Shown: positions 37,801 through 51,180 of the stretch, one piece after another
How positions within the stretch are numbered: the stretch's first letter is position 1
Layout of the letters: each line of letters begins with the position of its first letter
From: Setaria digitata
Taxonomy: Eukaryota > Nematoda > Chromadorea > Rhabditida > Setariidae
Assembly: GCA_003640385.1 (NCBI GenBank)
Contig: RCAB01000053.1
Span: 62,001-126,000 of the forward strand
Reading direction: 5' to 3'
DNA: 64,000 nucleotides
Notes under the pieces: model-generated
Told to the model about the DNA's origin: nothing
Database searches by the model: none
Seen by the model: only the letters and a program-made list of their open reading frames with translations
Made by a program: the position numbers and the translations under genes

Positions 37801-39097
37801 TTTGGGCAATGGAAAAACATAATTTTCTTCCTGCACCCACTCTACCACTGAACCTGTGATTTTGCTCACCTGAAGTATTTGCATTGCGAATATAAAATAG
37901 CAAAAAAATTAAGGAAATAGTTGGATGAACCGAACACCATAAATATGAAATAAAAAGACTTCTGCTTAATTCGTTAAATTCCTTCATGTGTATATATCTC
38001 ATTTTATAAGCAAAACAAAAACTAAAATCAAACCGTGGAAGTTTGTCCACTCAATTTTTCCACTTCATCACTGGTATAGAAGCATTCATCAGTGGTAGAA
38101 TACCAACCTTCATAGCTACCTCGTTGTATAAGTCCACGTTTATCTAATTCCTTCTAAATCAGAACAAATATGGCATGTCAATTGAGACTACATGTTCAAA
38201 AAAAGGAGTTCTATTTCTTCCCTTCACCTTTTTTTTCCAGTGATAATTTGAAATAAACATTCTTTTTAGGTAATCGGACTAGTTACATATTACACGAACA
38301 ATAAATTGAGCAATTATTTTTGATTATTACCCAAACATGTCTAACAACTTCTTTATGTCGTGTTTCACTCGTTCGAATAAAGTCACTCGGCTGTATATTA
38401 AAAACGCGAAACAGATCCTTGAATTTATCACTAACGCTGTCGCAATAAGTTTGTGGATCACAACCAGCTTCAGCAGCAGTTTGCTGTATCTGAAACAGCC
38501 ACAGAGTCAAAACATTACCTCGTCATTAAGTAGTAAATTTCGTAATAACAGAAGCAGTAGTAGAAGTACAAAGACAGAATTAGAACTGCTGCAGTAGAAG
38601 CAATGCAAACAGGCAGTATGAAACTGGACGAAGAAGACAGGTGGCAGAGGAAACAACAGAAATTTTTTAAAACATGCTAAGTCGGAAATATAACAAACTT
38701 GTAATATTATGCTAGAAAATATTCATTCCTATAGCTTATCTTGATAACTTGACTGAATCCATGTTAAATTCACCTTTAAGCCATGTTCATCGGTCCCTGT
38801 TGTAAACAATGAATCATTCGAATCAGCACTGCCACTCTTCAACTGTTTCCAGCGATTCGAAGCATCGGCTAACAAAGCCGTATAAAGATGACCAATATGT
38901 GGAGCTGGAACTCCATGATAAAGGATCAAACAAATCGCTCATTCTACACAGTTATTATATAGCAGAAACAGTATAGATTTTACAGAACTCAATAAAAGAA
39001 ACTAACGTCCGTTTGCATAAAAAATCGGTATAGTTATGAAATGCTTTAATCTTAGCGAATTTATTAAAATCCCTTCGATGAAGTACAAACTTTTCAT
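34866..39097 (-). CDS. MARS2: mitochondrial methionyl-tRNA synthetase homologue
   Basis: Fourteen minus-strand exons: 39007-39097, 38774-38904, 38331-38489, 38034-38153, 37764-37869, 37302-37432, 37003-37041, 36926-36972, 36602-36701, 36383-36494, 35964-36155, 35708-35835, 35515-35612 and 34866-35001. All are in phase and give about 529 residues (human MARS2 593). It charges mitochondrial tRNA-Met. Landmarks: TIPIFYANG, then the class I HIGH signature in [77 protein letters not shown]; the KMSKS-type signature as [20 protein letters not shown]; an anticodon-binding helical part with IYKALELL and RQTNGFF; and [15 protein letters not shown]. Introns fall just before PPHIGH and inside the KMSKT motif. 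The compact form without a C-terminal appended domain fits the mitochondrial type. Partial copies of three exons near N bases are ignored. Confidence 0.95.
34984..35283. repeat. direct copies flanking single N (35134)
   Basis: About 150 bases from CTTTTTTCTATTCCTAGCC to GAGCATTTGAAACCA are repeated around the N, with one or two changes. The second copy repeats the first bases of the last MARS2 exon and its acceptor. Confidence 0.9.
35340..35588. repeat. direct copies flanking N bases 35359 and 35473
   Basis: GGCAATTTTACATGAAG appears three times and a longer block of about 112 bases appears twice (35361-35472 and 35474-35587), carrying part of a MARS2 exon. Differences are single bases (GGTCAGC against GGTCCGC). 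Likely stacked unmerged overlaps. Confidence 0.9.
36053..36298. repeat. direct copies flanking single N (36187)
   Basis: About 100 bases of a MARS2 exon (TAAGTCGTTTAACCATTGCG...) recur after the N; a (TA)n run of about 24 bases sits at the join. The copies differ at several bases and imply two amino-acid differences (MMNKAVN against MITKAVN). Confidence 0.9.
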
Positions 39098-39248
39098 ATT
39101 ACCAATCATTAGGCAGATATACCTGAAAGCATAAGAAAAAAGAGCTGAAGAAAATTCCAACTAATTTTAACTGCAATATGTAGCATGAAACGACAAACGG
39201 ACCCACTCAGGTTCTAATACTATTTTGTGTGAAAACCGCTGAATGGTC

Positions 39249-39280
<32 letters not shown>

Positions 39281-39950
39281 NAATTTTAGCTGCAATATGT
39301 AGCATGAAACGGCAAACGGACCCACTCAGGTTCTAATACTACTTTGTGTGAAAACCGTTGAATGGTCGTAAAAAAAAAAAAAAAAAAAACAATGGCATTC
39401 ATTAAAGGAAAATGTGAAAAATACAAGAAACGTGGTATAACGAAATAAAAGTTATTTTTCAGAAATGTCAAATTTTATTGAACAGATTACACTTAATAAC
39501 AATGACCCATAACATATCCATATTACTCGAAAAACTAAATTCCAGTCGTCTTTCATAACCATACCAGAAAGACTGATGAGCTTAGTGAAAAGAAAGCGCG
39601 TTAAAAATGATTCTGGGAATTTAGAAATGCATGGAAAACTCAAACTACAAATATCTTAAATATTTTATACACTTAATAATTCAAAAAGTATACTTCTTTC
39701 CCAGAAAATATCGAAATTTCCTTAACCGCTTCCTTTCCAAATGAAGCAACTTCAAGGGTACATTTAATACGTTTCTAGAGGTGCGTAATGCAAAACCTAT
39801 TGAAATTTTGAACAAAACAACTCTACGGAAATGCATTATCAATAGCTCGACATAGTAGTTAATTAAAAGTGTATGTTTGAAGAAATCTCTATATTTTAAA
39901 TTCTACAGAAGGAATTTAACTTAAACCTTGAACAATAAATCTTACAAGAT
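39098..39950. other. intergenic, methyltransferase to MARS2
   Basis: AT-rich spacer with two poly(A) runs (39252-39280 and 39370-39389) that belong to copies joined at N 39281. On the minus strand a TTTCAG at about 39123 lies some 25 bases before the MARS2 ATG and may be a trans-splice acceptor. Confidence 0.45.
39160..39390. repeat. direct copies flanking single N (39281)
   Basis: About 110 bases ending GGTCGT plus an A-run occur on both sides of the N with a few changes (GACAAACGG against GGCAAACGG). The A-run probably blocked assembly here. Confidence 0.9.
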
Positions 39951-42486
39951 TTAGTGCTTAGAATCTGTTATGCGAAGAAGCTTACTTTCTCCTACCGTTT
40001 TTATATCATCGTAGGTTTTATCACACAAAAGCTCGCGCTCGATTTCCACCAGTGAATGACCTTCATCAATTCCACGTTCAATAATGTACTCCTTCATCAA
40101 CCTTGTCTCTAAATAGGCAGCGACTTCATCAGGATCACGTAATTCCTTGATTTCTAATGGCTTTTTGGCAAATATTAACTGATATTCTTTGTTTGTCTTC
40201 CCTCTAATGTACTCCATCTGAAACAGTCAATAATTTGAATGAATTTCTCTTCTTTCTTTTTTTTTTGGTTTGGCAAAATTTTTGCGGATATTCAGATGCA
40301 AAAAATTCCTGATATTCCTATCTGAGAGAGGTCAGTGTTAAAGATAAAAATTTCAAGGTGCATTCCAGTGAAAAACTGAACCGTATAATGTCTCAAAAGG
40401 CAACATTTCAGCATGGCTAAGCTGGCTTATTAAAACTTAAAACACAGCATCAAGCCTCACTTTAACATCCACAAATCCAGCAGGTTCCAATTCAAAAATA
40501 TATCGAGTCGGATCAAATTGCCGTCTCCTTATCAATCTTCCTTTTTCCAACAGTTGAAGCCTAGAAGCAGGCAAGCAACTGTATTTGATTTCTCACGGCT
40601 ACGACTACTAGAAAATAAACTACTGATCGATCTAAATTAGTATAATAAATATTACAACTCGCAAAACTCAACAGAACATATTTTATCAACTTAATTACTG
40701 GAAAAGTAGTTACGAATAACAAACTTTTTTAGATGCATGCCGGAAAGGAAGATACCACCTGGTTTTAGCACCCTCATTATCTCTGTTAGTATTGCTGGTA
40801 AATCAGGCGTCCAAAAATATGATGAATGAACGTGGAATATCTTGTCGAAAAATTCATTGTTGAACGGCAAAAATTTCGCATCAGATACCTAAGTACAGAA
40901 AAAAAAAAGTAAAAAACCAACCTTATGGATATAAATATCTATAAAAATGACGCAGAATAAGGCATGTAGACGTATATCGCGCATAACACCCAAAGTGTAT
41001 GGAAAATTTTGAACAGATTACAGTTTAGCGTCCTCTCTATTTCATTTTTTCATTTCTCAGGTACGTTTATTTCTATTAGCGCAAAATAAAAGTGCAGAAA
41101 ATGATGCCTACAGCAGATAAGAACGTTAGCTTCGCAAAAAGAATTCTGAAGAAAAAAAACTTGAAACTTGCTTCATTAAAAACAATTCGTTTGTCTTCCA
41201 TTGCTTTCCTAGAAAAACGTCCTCGAACTGCTCCAAATAATGAAGTCCATCTATCCACACTGTATACTGCTCCTCTGCCTTTACTTACATGTTTATACGA
41301 ATAAAGTACACCTAGAACAACTTAGCATACCTAGAACAATTCAAAAATTCATCTACAAGACTGGTAATCATATCGTGTCTCCTAAGTCTGTGACTCGTAA
41401 AGATAAAGCCATTTTCGTACAATGTTAAAAAGACAAGAATACAGCGATTTATAAGAAAAAGAAAAAAACAAATGAATATGCTACTATTTAAGAGGAAGAA
41501 TTGAAAAAGTTCCTAATTTCACTATTTAGTTATGTTGAAACAAACCGTCCCCCATTCCGATCCCGAGCTCTAGAACTTCGTCATCGGGTAATATATTCAA
41601 TGCCTCAACAACAGCATTCATTAAGAAAGGTGATTTCCAAGCCAATAATCCAGTCATATACATTCCATCAGCTGCATCATTTGGGGTTGTTAACTGCAGA
41701 AAATCAGATTAACTAGTTATTGAATACTGCTAAAACATACACATCACAAATACTCAAATTTTCGAAACTTATTTTTCATATCAATCTCTACTTAGTAAAA
41801 ATTGCTTAGAGTTATATTACAGCCCACAGTATGTCACGTGCTGTCATAAACTGATGTAATATTGTAGCTTAAGATAACAAGCTGGAACGTTTTAAAAGGA
41901 AATTCAATCCAAAGAAGAAAATATTAATTTTGCTATTATCTGTAACGCTGAACATGAAATTACGTATGTTTTTGTTACAAAGCATTATTTACAAAATACT
42001 TTATGACGGAAGAGCCGAATAATTCTTCCGACAGATGGCATAGCGTGACAGTTTACTTCATCGCACTTATTTTCCACAACCTGAAATACTATTGTCGGAC
42101 AAGTTTATAAAATTGAGAAACAAATAACATGAAACTAACGCCAAAAAGATTTAAAGTCTGCGACGGAGTGAATTAGAGATTTGGCTTCAAGAGTATAATT
42201 ATAATTATTCAATAATTATAAATATAATTATTCAAGAGTATAAGTATATAAGGTGCACGCAGCAAAATCAATTCAGATTCAATACATAATATCGCTGTTC
42301 GCACATAACATTTTCAAAGCACGAAATGATGCAAAAGCACAATGTTATCTGAACTTCGGAATCCAGAAAGATCCAAAAGCAGGAGATTAGAGTTACAATG
42401 AAGTTCATAACAGCTGAGGGTACGTAAGGACACGGATCGGCACTCACAACTATTGGCTCCACATCTGCGGCATTTTCGCAATCCAT
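39951..42486 (-). CDS. SAM-dependent methyltransferase (class I)
   Basis: Minus-strand exons: 42448-42486 (ATG 42486), 42000-42080, 41546-41693, about 41168-41278, 40725-40888, 40461-40560 and 39951-40217 (TAA), roughly 300 residues. The class I fold is shown by motif I VLELGIGMGDGRG, by the post-II region LPFNNEFFDKIFHVHSSYFW and by the motif LTEIMRVLKPGGIF. This places it among Methyltransf_11-type enzymes that use S-adenosylmethionine; the substrate cannot be read from the sequence. The C-terminal 88 residues in the last exon are charged and resemble no domain that I know. All junctions keep phase except the 3' end of the exon near 41168: the best protein reading runs into RIVFNEAS, but no standard donor there fits the next exon, so this edge is approximate. 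First gene of the five-gene minus-strand run and divergent from RSF1. Confidence 0.85.
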
Positions 42487-43574
42487 CTACAAGCCAGTCC
42501 GCACTATTCTTTGCTTCTCTGCTCGTACTAGTAATTCATACAAAATGTTACTCTCTAGAATTTTTATTTCTTTAAACGTCACAACTTATTGCACCATCAG
42601 CAGTATTCAGTTGCTCCATTTTTTTTCGTGTAACATCTCTGAAAGCTCTCGAGTTCTTTCACTGTTTCTTAAACGAAGTAAGTTTTTGTGGCGAATTATT
42701 TCTGTCCAAAAGTGCCACAACATTCCGAGTCACGAGTTATTCTGTGGGCCACACTGATATTGGTTCCATAAAACTGTCTGTGCTGAGATGTTAACTGTTT
42801 ATCATTCAGTTTATCCGGAAATTGTTCGTTGATACGTCTTTGGCACGGTTCCTCTTCGGATGAAGTCGCAGTAGAAAAAAATGATGGGGTTTAAAAGGTA
42901 TTGGCTTTGGTGATTTATTTTTTGAAGTTGAATAGATGATAGCGAAGTGACCAGCAGTTTTGCAGTTGTTTACTCTCATCAGTTTCTTGGTAATTGCATT
43001 TTGATCGTCAAAAAATTATTATTGATAATTCCTGCGCTCAAATATTGGACGGATTTTGTCATGATGTAATGCATTGGCCTTTCCTTTCAAATTTGTATTT
43101 AATTGGAACAAATTTAGCCATGAACACCAAGAAATATCGACAAGACTTATTAACTTTCTTATTTGTCAGTAATACAGTGTTGCCCAGAAAATTGTTAAAT
43201 GCATAATTTCATATCACACATCACAGGTTTCACGTTGCAAGTCATGTTTCTGCTTCATGTGGTAAGCTAGTACTAGCTAATTAGCGATCCTGGTAACCAG
43301 GGTGATATGCGTCTACAGCTTACCTTCTTACTTTTCACTGTCACATTTACATTATTAATTTTTACATAATCATTACTGCGTACATGCTTTATTTAGCACC
43401 CTAACGTGCTTCTCATTGACAAGTTCCGGTGTGGCTTCTTCATTTACGTGAAATAACTATCAGTTATGAATATGTGTTTCAAGTGGATAAAAAAATCAAT
43501 GTCTTGCAGATGGTTTGTTCATAGTGGGATATGCTTATGAATCAAACAAAAGTTATTCAGTGAACATAAAAAAA
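42487..43574. other. divergent intergenic region, methyltransferase and RSF1
   Basis: About 1.1 kb between two start codons on opposite strands, so it should hold promoters for both. No TATA or other clear motif was picked out. A CAG acceptor ends at 43509; if it is the 5' splice-leader site of RSF1, two short upstream frames (ATG 43510 and ATG 43531) precede the chosen ATG at 43575. The same stretch is also open in the RSF1 frame, so an upstream coding exon is possible. Confidence 0.5.
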
Positions 43575-46500
43575 ATGGATGGAAGCGAAGAAGTTAACTT
43601 AAATATTCAAACGGAAAGTGTGGTCGAGACCAAGCAAGGAGATTGCCTTAACAGTGGTCTAGAAATTGTGGCGAATTTAAATGAAATGGCTCAGAATGAC
43701 GGCGAAGTTCGCTTTTTTCTATTTTATTAAGTTTGTGGTGTTCTGCTATTTCTGCAAATTTTACTGCATTTAAATTAGATAACTGAATAAAAGCAGTTGC
43801 AGTGAGCATATGTGGATAGATAAGCTGCATTCGTTTTTTTTTTTCACATTTAAAATCATGTCTTTAGAGGTAATTTAAAATAAAAATTGTGTTACTGTGG
43901 AGAAAATCATGGTTTACATGTGAGTATTCTCTTAGAGTTTTAGCTGTGTCCTCAAGAAATTAAATCAAAAGCAGATGCAAACATCATTATGCTTTCAACA
44001 CTTGGCGTAACATGAAGCCGAAAGAGAAGCAATGAAGCTTTTTGCATCTTTATACTGTTTGTGAATATGTAAAACATAGTTTGATTTTGCAGTGTGGTAA
44101 AACTGAATTGCCAAAACCGGAAATCGATGCTCACATTCTGCAGCATGCAATACAAAAGCTTTACAGCGATCCTTCATTTGCCGTTATTTGCAGTTTTTTC
44201 AATAAGTTCGCCATCTTCCTAGGTTTAAAACCGCAGTGCTTCGCCAAAATGGAGAGCATGTTTACCAGTTTTCACTTGACAGGCAAAGGTTATTACATTG
44301 TATTTCTCTTTAACAGTCTAAGGAACTATCCTCTGACGTAAGACTCTAGTTTCATGTAATTATAATTGCATGTTATACAATGACGTTGATACATTGTAGC
44401 ATAATATTCTTTACATGTCATCATAGCACAAGTACTTTGTCCACAAATTCATGGACCTCAAAGACTGCTGCGCAAATGAATTTCAATGTTATTTATTAAT
44501 GCTAATTCGTTGCATCATGACATTTTCCAACGATTATCAATTTTGGTTATTTCACTATATTTTTAGTTGATCGAGATTTGATAGATCTACATTTAACGCT
44601 TATGAGAAAACTAACATTCAAATCGGCAAGATTGGAAGTGTGGGAAAAGTACCTTCTGAAATTTTGCTCTCTTATTCCATCGCTAGAAACTGAGTATCTC
44701 CAGTTGGAACGATACGGTTATTTACACACAACTGCTGCCACGAAGCTTACGATTCTCAAAGCTTTATGCGAAAGTCAATTCGATTTTAATGTTAAATTCA
44801 AAGAAAGTGTAAGTTATTTATATGTTTTGAAATGTTTACTGCAACATAATAAAGTAAAACGGAAATAAAGTGGCGCTTAGCTGCCAACAGTTTTTTATTA
44901 GGCATTTAACTTCAAGAACAAGTCAATTAATTACTAATTTATTTCATATTTTCGAGTTTTTATCAGCAGACTTTTTTAGCTATTCAATTCTTGTACAGCT
45001 AGTGATTTACGCCTCTTACCTATTGGCTACGACAAAGAAGGACTCGCTTACCTTTATCAGCAAGATGCTGATTTAGTTATTCGGATATATTCTGCCGAAC
45101 AGGATGACCATTCCGGGGGTTCATGGAACCTTGTTGCCAAGTTAGTTCTTTTTATTTTAATATCATGTTTTTAATTTTTAATTGTTGATATGTCGAGGAC
45201 GTCGTCAAAACCAATGGCAGGAGATATTCATTATCATACTGTTGCATTAAATAAATAAGGTATTGCTGTCTTTTAGCCCGTTAACGCTAATTTGAAGTGC
45301 CAAACGTAAAAATGTTGCTGATATTTGGAATTTGTGGCGTATTTTTTTTTTCACATTAATTATGAAGGTTTTTAAGGTGTAAAGAGGATCTTGAGATTTT
45401 GGTTACGGAATTGAAAAATCGACTTGCTTCAAAATATTTATCCAATCTGGTGAAACATCACGAGGGTTTGTAATTTCCTTGTCATTTTGTGTCAATGGAT
45501 TTGTTTTTACAGATTTGGCATATTCATCCTTAGAAATAAAAATACATAGGTTTATATTCTAAGATTTCGATTTTTAACAGCTTCCTTTAATTCATACCCA
45601 GTATTTACTGCTTATTTGGAATATGAATTTTCCAGATTCCTCAAGTCAAACTGCAACTGAGGCAAAGGAACAGATTAATGTATCATCTGCATTTATTACA
45701 AAGCGGGGTGCTTTACTAGACACTTATCAAGACGAATCTGCAATCAAGGTACAGATTCCTTTTTTGTTATTTATTTTTTGAGTGGGATTTTTAAGTGCAT
45801 TACTGTATCAATTACTTTATTAATAGCAGAAAAAGCTCGTGAAACCAAGTCAGATGAAGAAAAAAGCAGCAGCTGAAGAAGAGTCAAAAAAAGAAAATAG
45901 TGCCCCACCAGTGGAAATTATGGAAGATATTCCTGATGACGTAAAACCATTCGTAAGTCTGTGTTATCTAAATACCTTTTAAATATCGATTGATGTACGA
46001 AGATTCTGGATGGCGTTCTTTATTTATGAAATATTTTTTTTTTTAGATGATTATCTCAATAAATTTTGAAAATCCGTGTTTTTAGTTGGATCGTCGTATA
46101 TTGCCGCGAAGAAGTGCTCGCAGCGCTGCAATAAATCAATTGAAAGAATTAACTGCTCCACTGAAACCTCAGAGTGGGAAAAGGAGAAACCCACAGAACA
46201 AGAAACAAATGGAACTAGAAAATGCGAAGCAATTAAAAACTTTAGATAAGGATGTGAGTCGTTCGTCGAAAACTTTAACTATCTCATCGTCAAAATATGG
46301 CCACAACCATCGCCATATTATCAGATTATATCGGAATATTTTAGTGAAAATTATCAGAAAATGTTTCAGGATAATCAAAATGATAGCGAAGATAATATTG
46401 AAAATGAAAAGGATGATGACGATGCCGATGACTTTATACTAGCGGAAACTTCGACCTCTTCTGATGACGAATTTATGCCTCTCTCCGAATTAAAAAAGAG

Positions 46501-49500
46501 AAACCAGAAGTAACTTCATTTGGACTCATATGCTCTTGGATGTAATTTTTCGATTCGTTAATCATTGCAAAGATCATACGGTAACAGTGGAACTGCAATC
46601 AGCTTACAGCTCAAGACGTCGTCGGGGCAGAAGGGCAGTCGTGGAAAAGGATCCTTTTGAAATGGTTGAATCGGAAGAAGATGAGGACAGTGATGATGTT
46701 CAAGAAAAGAAGACCAAGAAAGAGCGAAAAAAAGCAACGGAAGAAACGTTGTGCATGAAATGCAGTAAAAGCTCTAATCCAGAAGTGGTAATAATTTTGA
46801 CCTAACTGTTTTTCATTTATGGAATGCTAGAAATAAATTGTGGCATATCTAATATAATCGGTGTTTGAAATATTTTTTCAGTCTGTTCGAACTTAAATGT
46901 TATCACAGAACTACTATCAAACGTGATGACTGTTACCGTTTAATCGGAAAAGATTAGGAGAAATGACTCCGTGGTACATGTCACTGTCTTTTAACTAATT
47001 TTTTCCTTACTATTGTTGTTCGTCATTGGAAGATAAAAGATATATTGATTATTGATACGACCTTGTAATTTCTAGTTGCTGTTATGTGACTTGTGCGATG
47101 AAGCTTGGCATACGTGGTGTTTACATCCAATATTATGGTACGTTCCAGATGATGACTGGTTTTGTCCAAACTGTCAGCAAGCGATGCTAATTGAAAAGTT
47201 TTCTGAAGTTCTGGTTGTTCTTGCTGAACAAGTAAAGCGGAAAGCTGCCGAAGATAAAAAGTAGTTTTTTTCTTTTTCTTGAATTCCTTTTTTTCTCTTT
47301 TTTAAATAGAAGTCGACGTTTATAGTTTATATTCTTGTTATCATATAGTTTATATTCTTGTTATCATTCTAACACAGGAAAGAAGCAGCCGCAGAGAGAT
47401 TGAAGCGTGAGATGGAGTACATTGGAGTATCTCTAAATAACATCATTGATACGGTGCGTTTTTAATCTCCCGACTCCCATGTATATTTTAATATAATCTT
47501 ATTGAAGAACCCTGTGAAAGATCTGTGAGGTCGAGATGTTGGAATGAGCAAAGTCTTGAGAAATAAGTATTATCGAAACACAGAAGTTTTTTGTTGGTAT
47601 TAAATGGACATTTTTTAACTTCCAGGTGAGGGATGCGAAAGTGGAAAGTTCTGAATCGTCGGAAGAATCAGATGAAAATGACGGCGAACGGAAATCAAAA
47701 AAGAAAGCAATTAAGTAAGATTTTCTTTTGTCCATTATTCCTTAATGACATTTCGTTTTTGTAAATGCATCTGTTTTTAGGCGTCTTAGTGTTCATCCCC
47801 AAAAACCGATAATTCCAATAGCTCTATCACGATCAAGACGTCATGTTGCTAAAGTTGACTATAAGTTTGGTGCGTACGATGAATTAATTCAGGTGTTTGA
47901 GTTAATTTTGTTGTTTCTCATTTAATTTCAACTTTAATTCCTGTTTTGGGGTGAAAAGCTGCATGAGTGCATTTTAGAAGTATTTATTATGCATAGAAAA
48001 TATTTTTATTGTAGGAAGCTGTGAAAAATATAGATGAGTCGGCGGCAAGACAGATGAGTCCAGGTATGCTTCCTTTTTTTTTTTGTTTTTTATTTTTCAT
48101 GTAGAAGTCTTGTTCTGTTTGGCAGCTTGATGCATGGGTAACTTGCAGCTAATATACGACCGAAGGGTGGAGCCGGACGTGGTAAAGATATATCAAACAT
48201 AATAAATGCTGAAAATAAGCGGTTTCCAACAAATTTGGAAGGTAGCTGCGAGGATCGTGGCTTCGAAGGGTTCGATTTTGAATTGATTAAAAACGAATGC
48301 AGTTGAAAACAGTGAGCATAAGGTTCAGGGATTAAGACACTTATTTCTTTTGCCGAGACTCAGTAGCTTCTTCTTTGTTAAAGTTGGTGATAAAAGCATT
48401 ATTTCAACTGTTGCAGTCAATAATAGATTATATAGTTTAGTTGGGTTTTAAATTTGCGATTCTTGCTTTGTTATTAATATAAATAAGACTCAGAATCTTT
48501 TTATATCATATGGATTTTATTGCAGCCATATCAAATTGCAAATGAAAGTTGGTAAACCGACCAAAAACCGCCATCGACTGAATGACCTAAATGTAGATGA
48601 AATGACTGAATCGGATACTGACGAATATCAAGCGAGCGAGTAAGAATTTTTCTTTAAGACTGTTCCTGTTGTCATGTTCCTTTCGGAAAATTTGTTCTGA
48701 TATATCAGGAAAAATTCACATACTGTGATTATTATCATTATGTCTAAATTTTGCAAAGTTTTAAGTAAGCAAAACAAAACTTCGTAATATTTGGCGAGAA
48801 TTTGTCTTCATGATATTTGGCAGAAGATTTCTATATGAGTAGGATCTTTTGCATAACATTCAGTTCTCAGTTAAGAAAAATTTTAAAGCCATGTGCTGCA
48901 CTTGATTAACACAACTGATTTAAATCTTTGTTATATATCTTTCACTCGGCAGCGAAATCCTAAATAGTAAAAATTTTTTCTGATACATCAGGAATTATTC
49001 ACATATTTATTTTGTAATTTTTAATGAAATGTCAGATATAATTTTTATGATTTATTCTTTTCTGCAACTTCTCATTAATGTTATAAGTTTTTTTTTTTCA
49101 ACAGAATTAAGTTAATGTCATTCTTTTTCCTTTTTTTTTTTTTTTTTCTTTAATAATATCTTTCAGAAGTGCTTCTGTTTCGGATCCATCAGATGAAACA
49201 GATGAATACGTACCTTCGGATACTTCCCGTGGAAGGAGGTATCATTTATGGAGTACTTACACCGCTCTTATTTCGAATTTTTCATTTTAATATATGTGAT
49301 TAAATTTAATCTTTGTTGGTAGTATAAATTTCCAATTACAGAACAACTAAACGGCTTTATTCGAATAAGCGAACTCAAAGTGACGATGATTTTGTCGTTT
49401 CGGGCTCTGAAAGTGAATATGAACCATCAAGAAAAAAGTCGCACAGATCAAAAAATGCAAAAAAGACGAAAGGGAAGAGAAAACGAGAAAGATGGTTTGT

Positions 49501-51149
49501 TTCATTACTACCTATTGTTTGTAAAATAAAGCATGTTTGTTTTGATCATATATGAAATATGCTACTCCACTTCTTTTGCTTTGTCTGAATTTGCTGAGGG
49601 GTTTTATGCCTTGAAAAAAAGTATTATTTCGGAATATTCCGATTATATGGCCTTTTATCCATTCCAATTTCATCATAAACCCTCAGGAAACGTTAAATTG
49701 CGAAGATGTTTTCGTTTTTTATTCACTTGCTTAGAGTATAAATTAATGTTTTCCATCGTTGCTTTTTCTTTAATAGCATGCAATGCTTTAATTATTTTAT
49801 AGGTCCTCAGATGAGGATTCCACTTCCGAGCTAAGCGACAACTACGAAAGTGAGGAAAGTAACAGTAGTGGTGACAAGCGCACAAGGCGACAACCTGCTA
49901 CGAAATGGGCGCCACCGGCAAGTAGTTCAGATGGAGAAGATTCAGATCATTCGATCCAAAAAACTGCTGCTGGAAGGTAATATTTCCGAAGAATAATATG
50001 GGAGCTGTTAGCTTTTTTTTTTCATACATATATATATGACTGTTATAATTTCTTCATCCAGTTGTAATATGGAATATTTAGGCCGTTGAGGAAGGCAGTA
50101 GCAAAGAGACCGAGTTTGACAGTGGATAATGATGACGATGAGGAAGGAGAAGAGGATGGGGAAGAGATGAAAGAGAAACTGAAAGTTTTTCGTCCGGTTG
50201 GTACTGGACGAAAAACTGAGAGGTGAGAAATAAAGGAAGACCCTTATCAACGAATAGATATAGAAGAATTTATTAGTGTTATAGATTTTCTTTATAAGAT
50301 GCCGTATGGTAGGATAGTTTCGGTTTTTTGTAATTATAATTTATTCAAAGGCTTGATTCATTTCTATTGCTAGAGTATGCTCTGTAATTGCACTAGGGAT
50401 TAGGACTGAGTACTTTTAGCTCAGATGAATTTGAGCCTGATGATGAAGAAGAAGAGGAAGAAGTGGAAGATGAAGTTGAAACTGCTGATGACGAAGAAAT
50501 GGAAGATGAGGAAGAAATATCGAGAGATGACGACGACCAAAAACAAGGCAGTGAACAAAATGTAAAGGAGAAAAAGAGAAAAATGGTAGAGGTGGAGAAT
50601 GGTGAGAAATTTTGTATTAAATCATTGCTGTGTAAGGCTTAGAATTTATTCGTAAGTCGTGAAAAAAAAGAAAAATTGCAGTTGAATTGTGTGACATTTT
50701 AATTCAGGTTTTTAAATTCGATTCATATTTAGGTACCGATATTTCGAAAGAAGTAATGTTCAATGCGGCTAAGGATTTATCCACTAAGGGTTACAAACAG
50801 ACAGAAGATATAGTTGATGTCTTCCCATCGACTTCTAGTGATGTAACTGAAAGCATTTTACTTTTGATAACTGCTTTAGAGTTTCTTGCTTGTTGCCATT
50901 ACAACTGTTAGGTAGTTGTAATGTTAATAATTGATTTCCGAGCCTCTTCGAAAGGTTAAACAATATTTAGTTTGTTACCTCAAATTAGACAGCTTACATT
51001 GATTTTTCTCATTTCCCAGTTTCTGATATTAACTAATTTGCTTTGTGTAAATAATATTTTTTAGCTTATGGATAAAACTGTTCAAAAGACGAAACCGGAA
51101 TCAGTGGAACAAGAAGTTTGTGTATTTGTTTTTTTTTCTCTTTTTGTTA

Positions 51150-51180
<31 letters not shown>

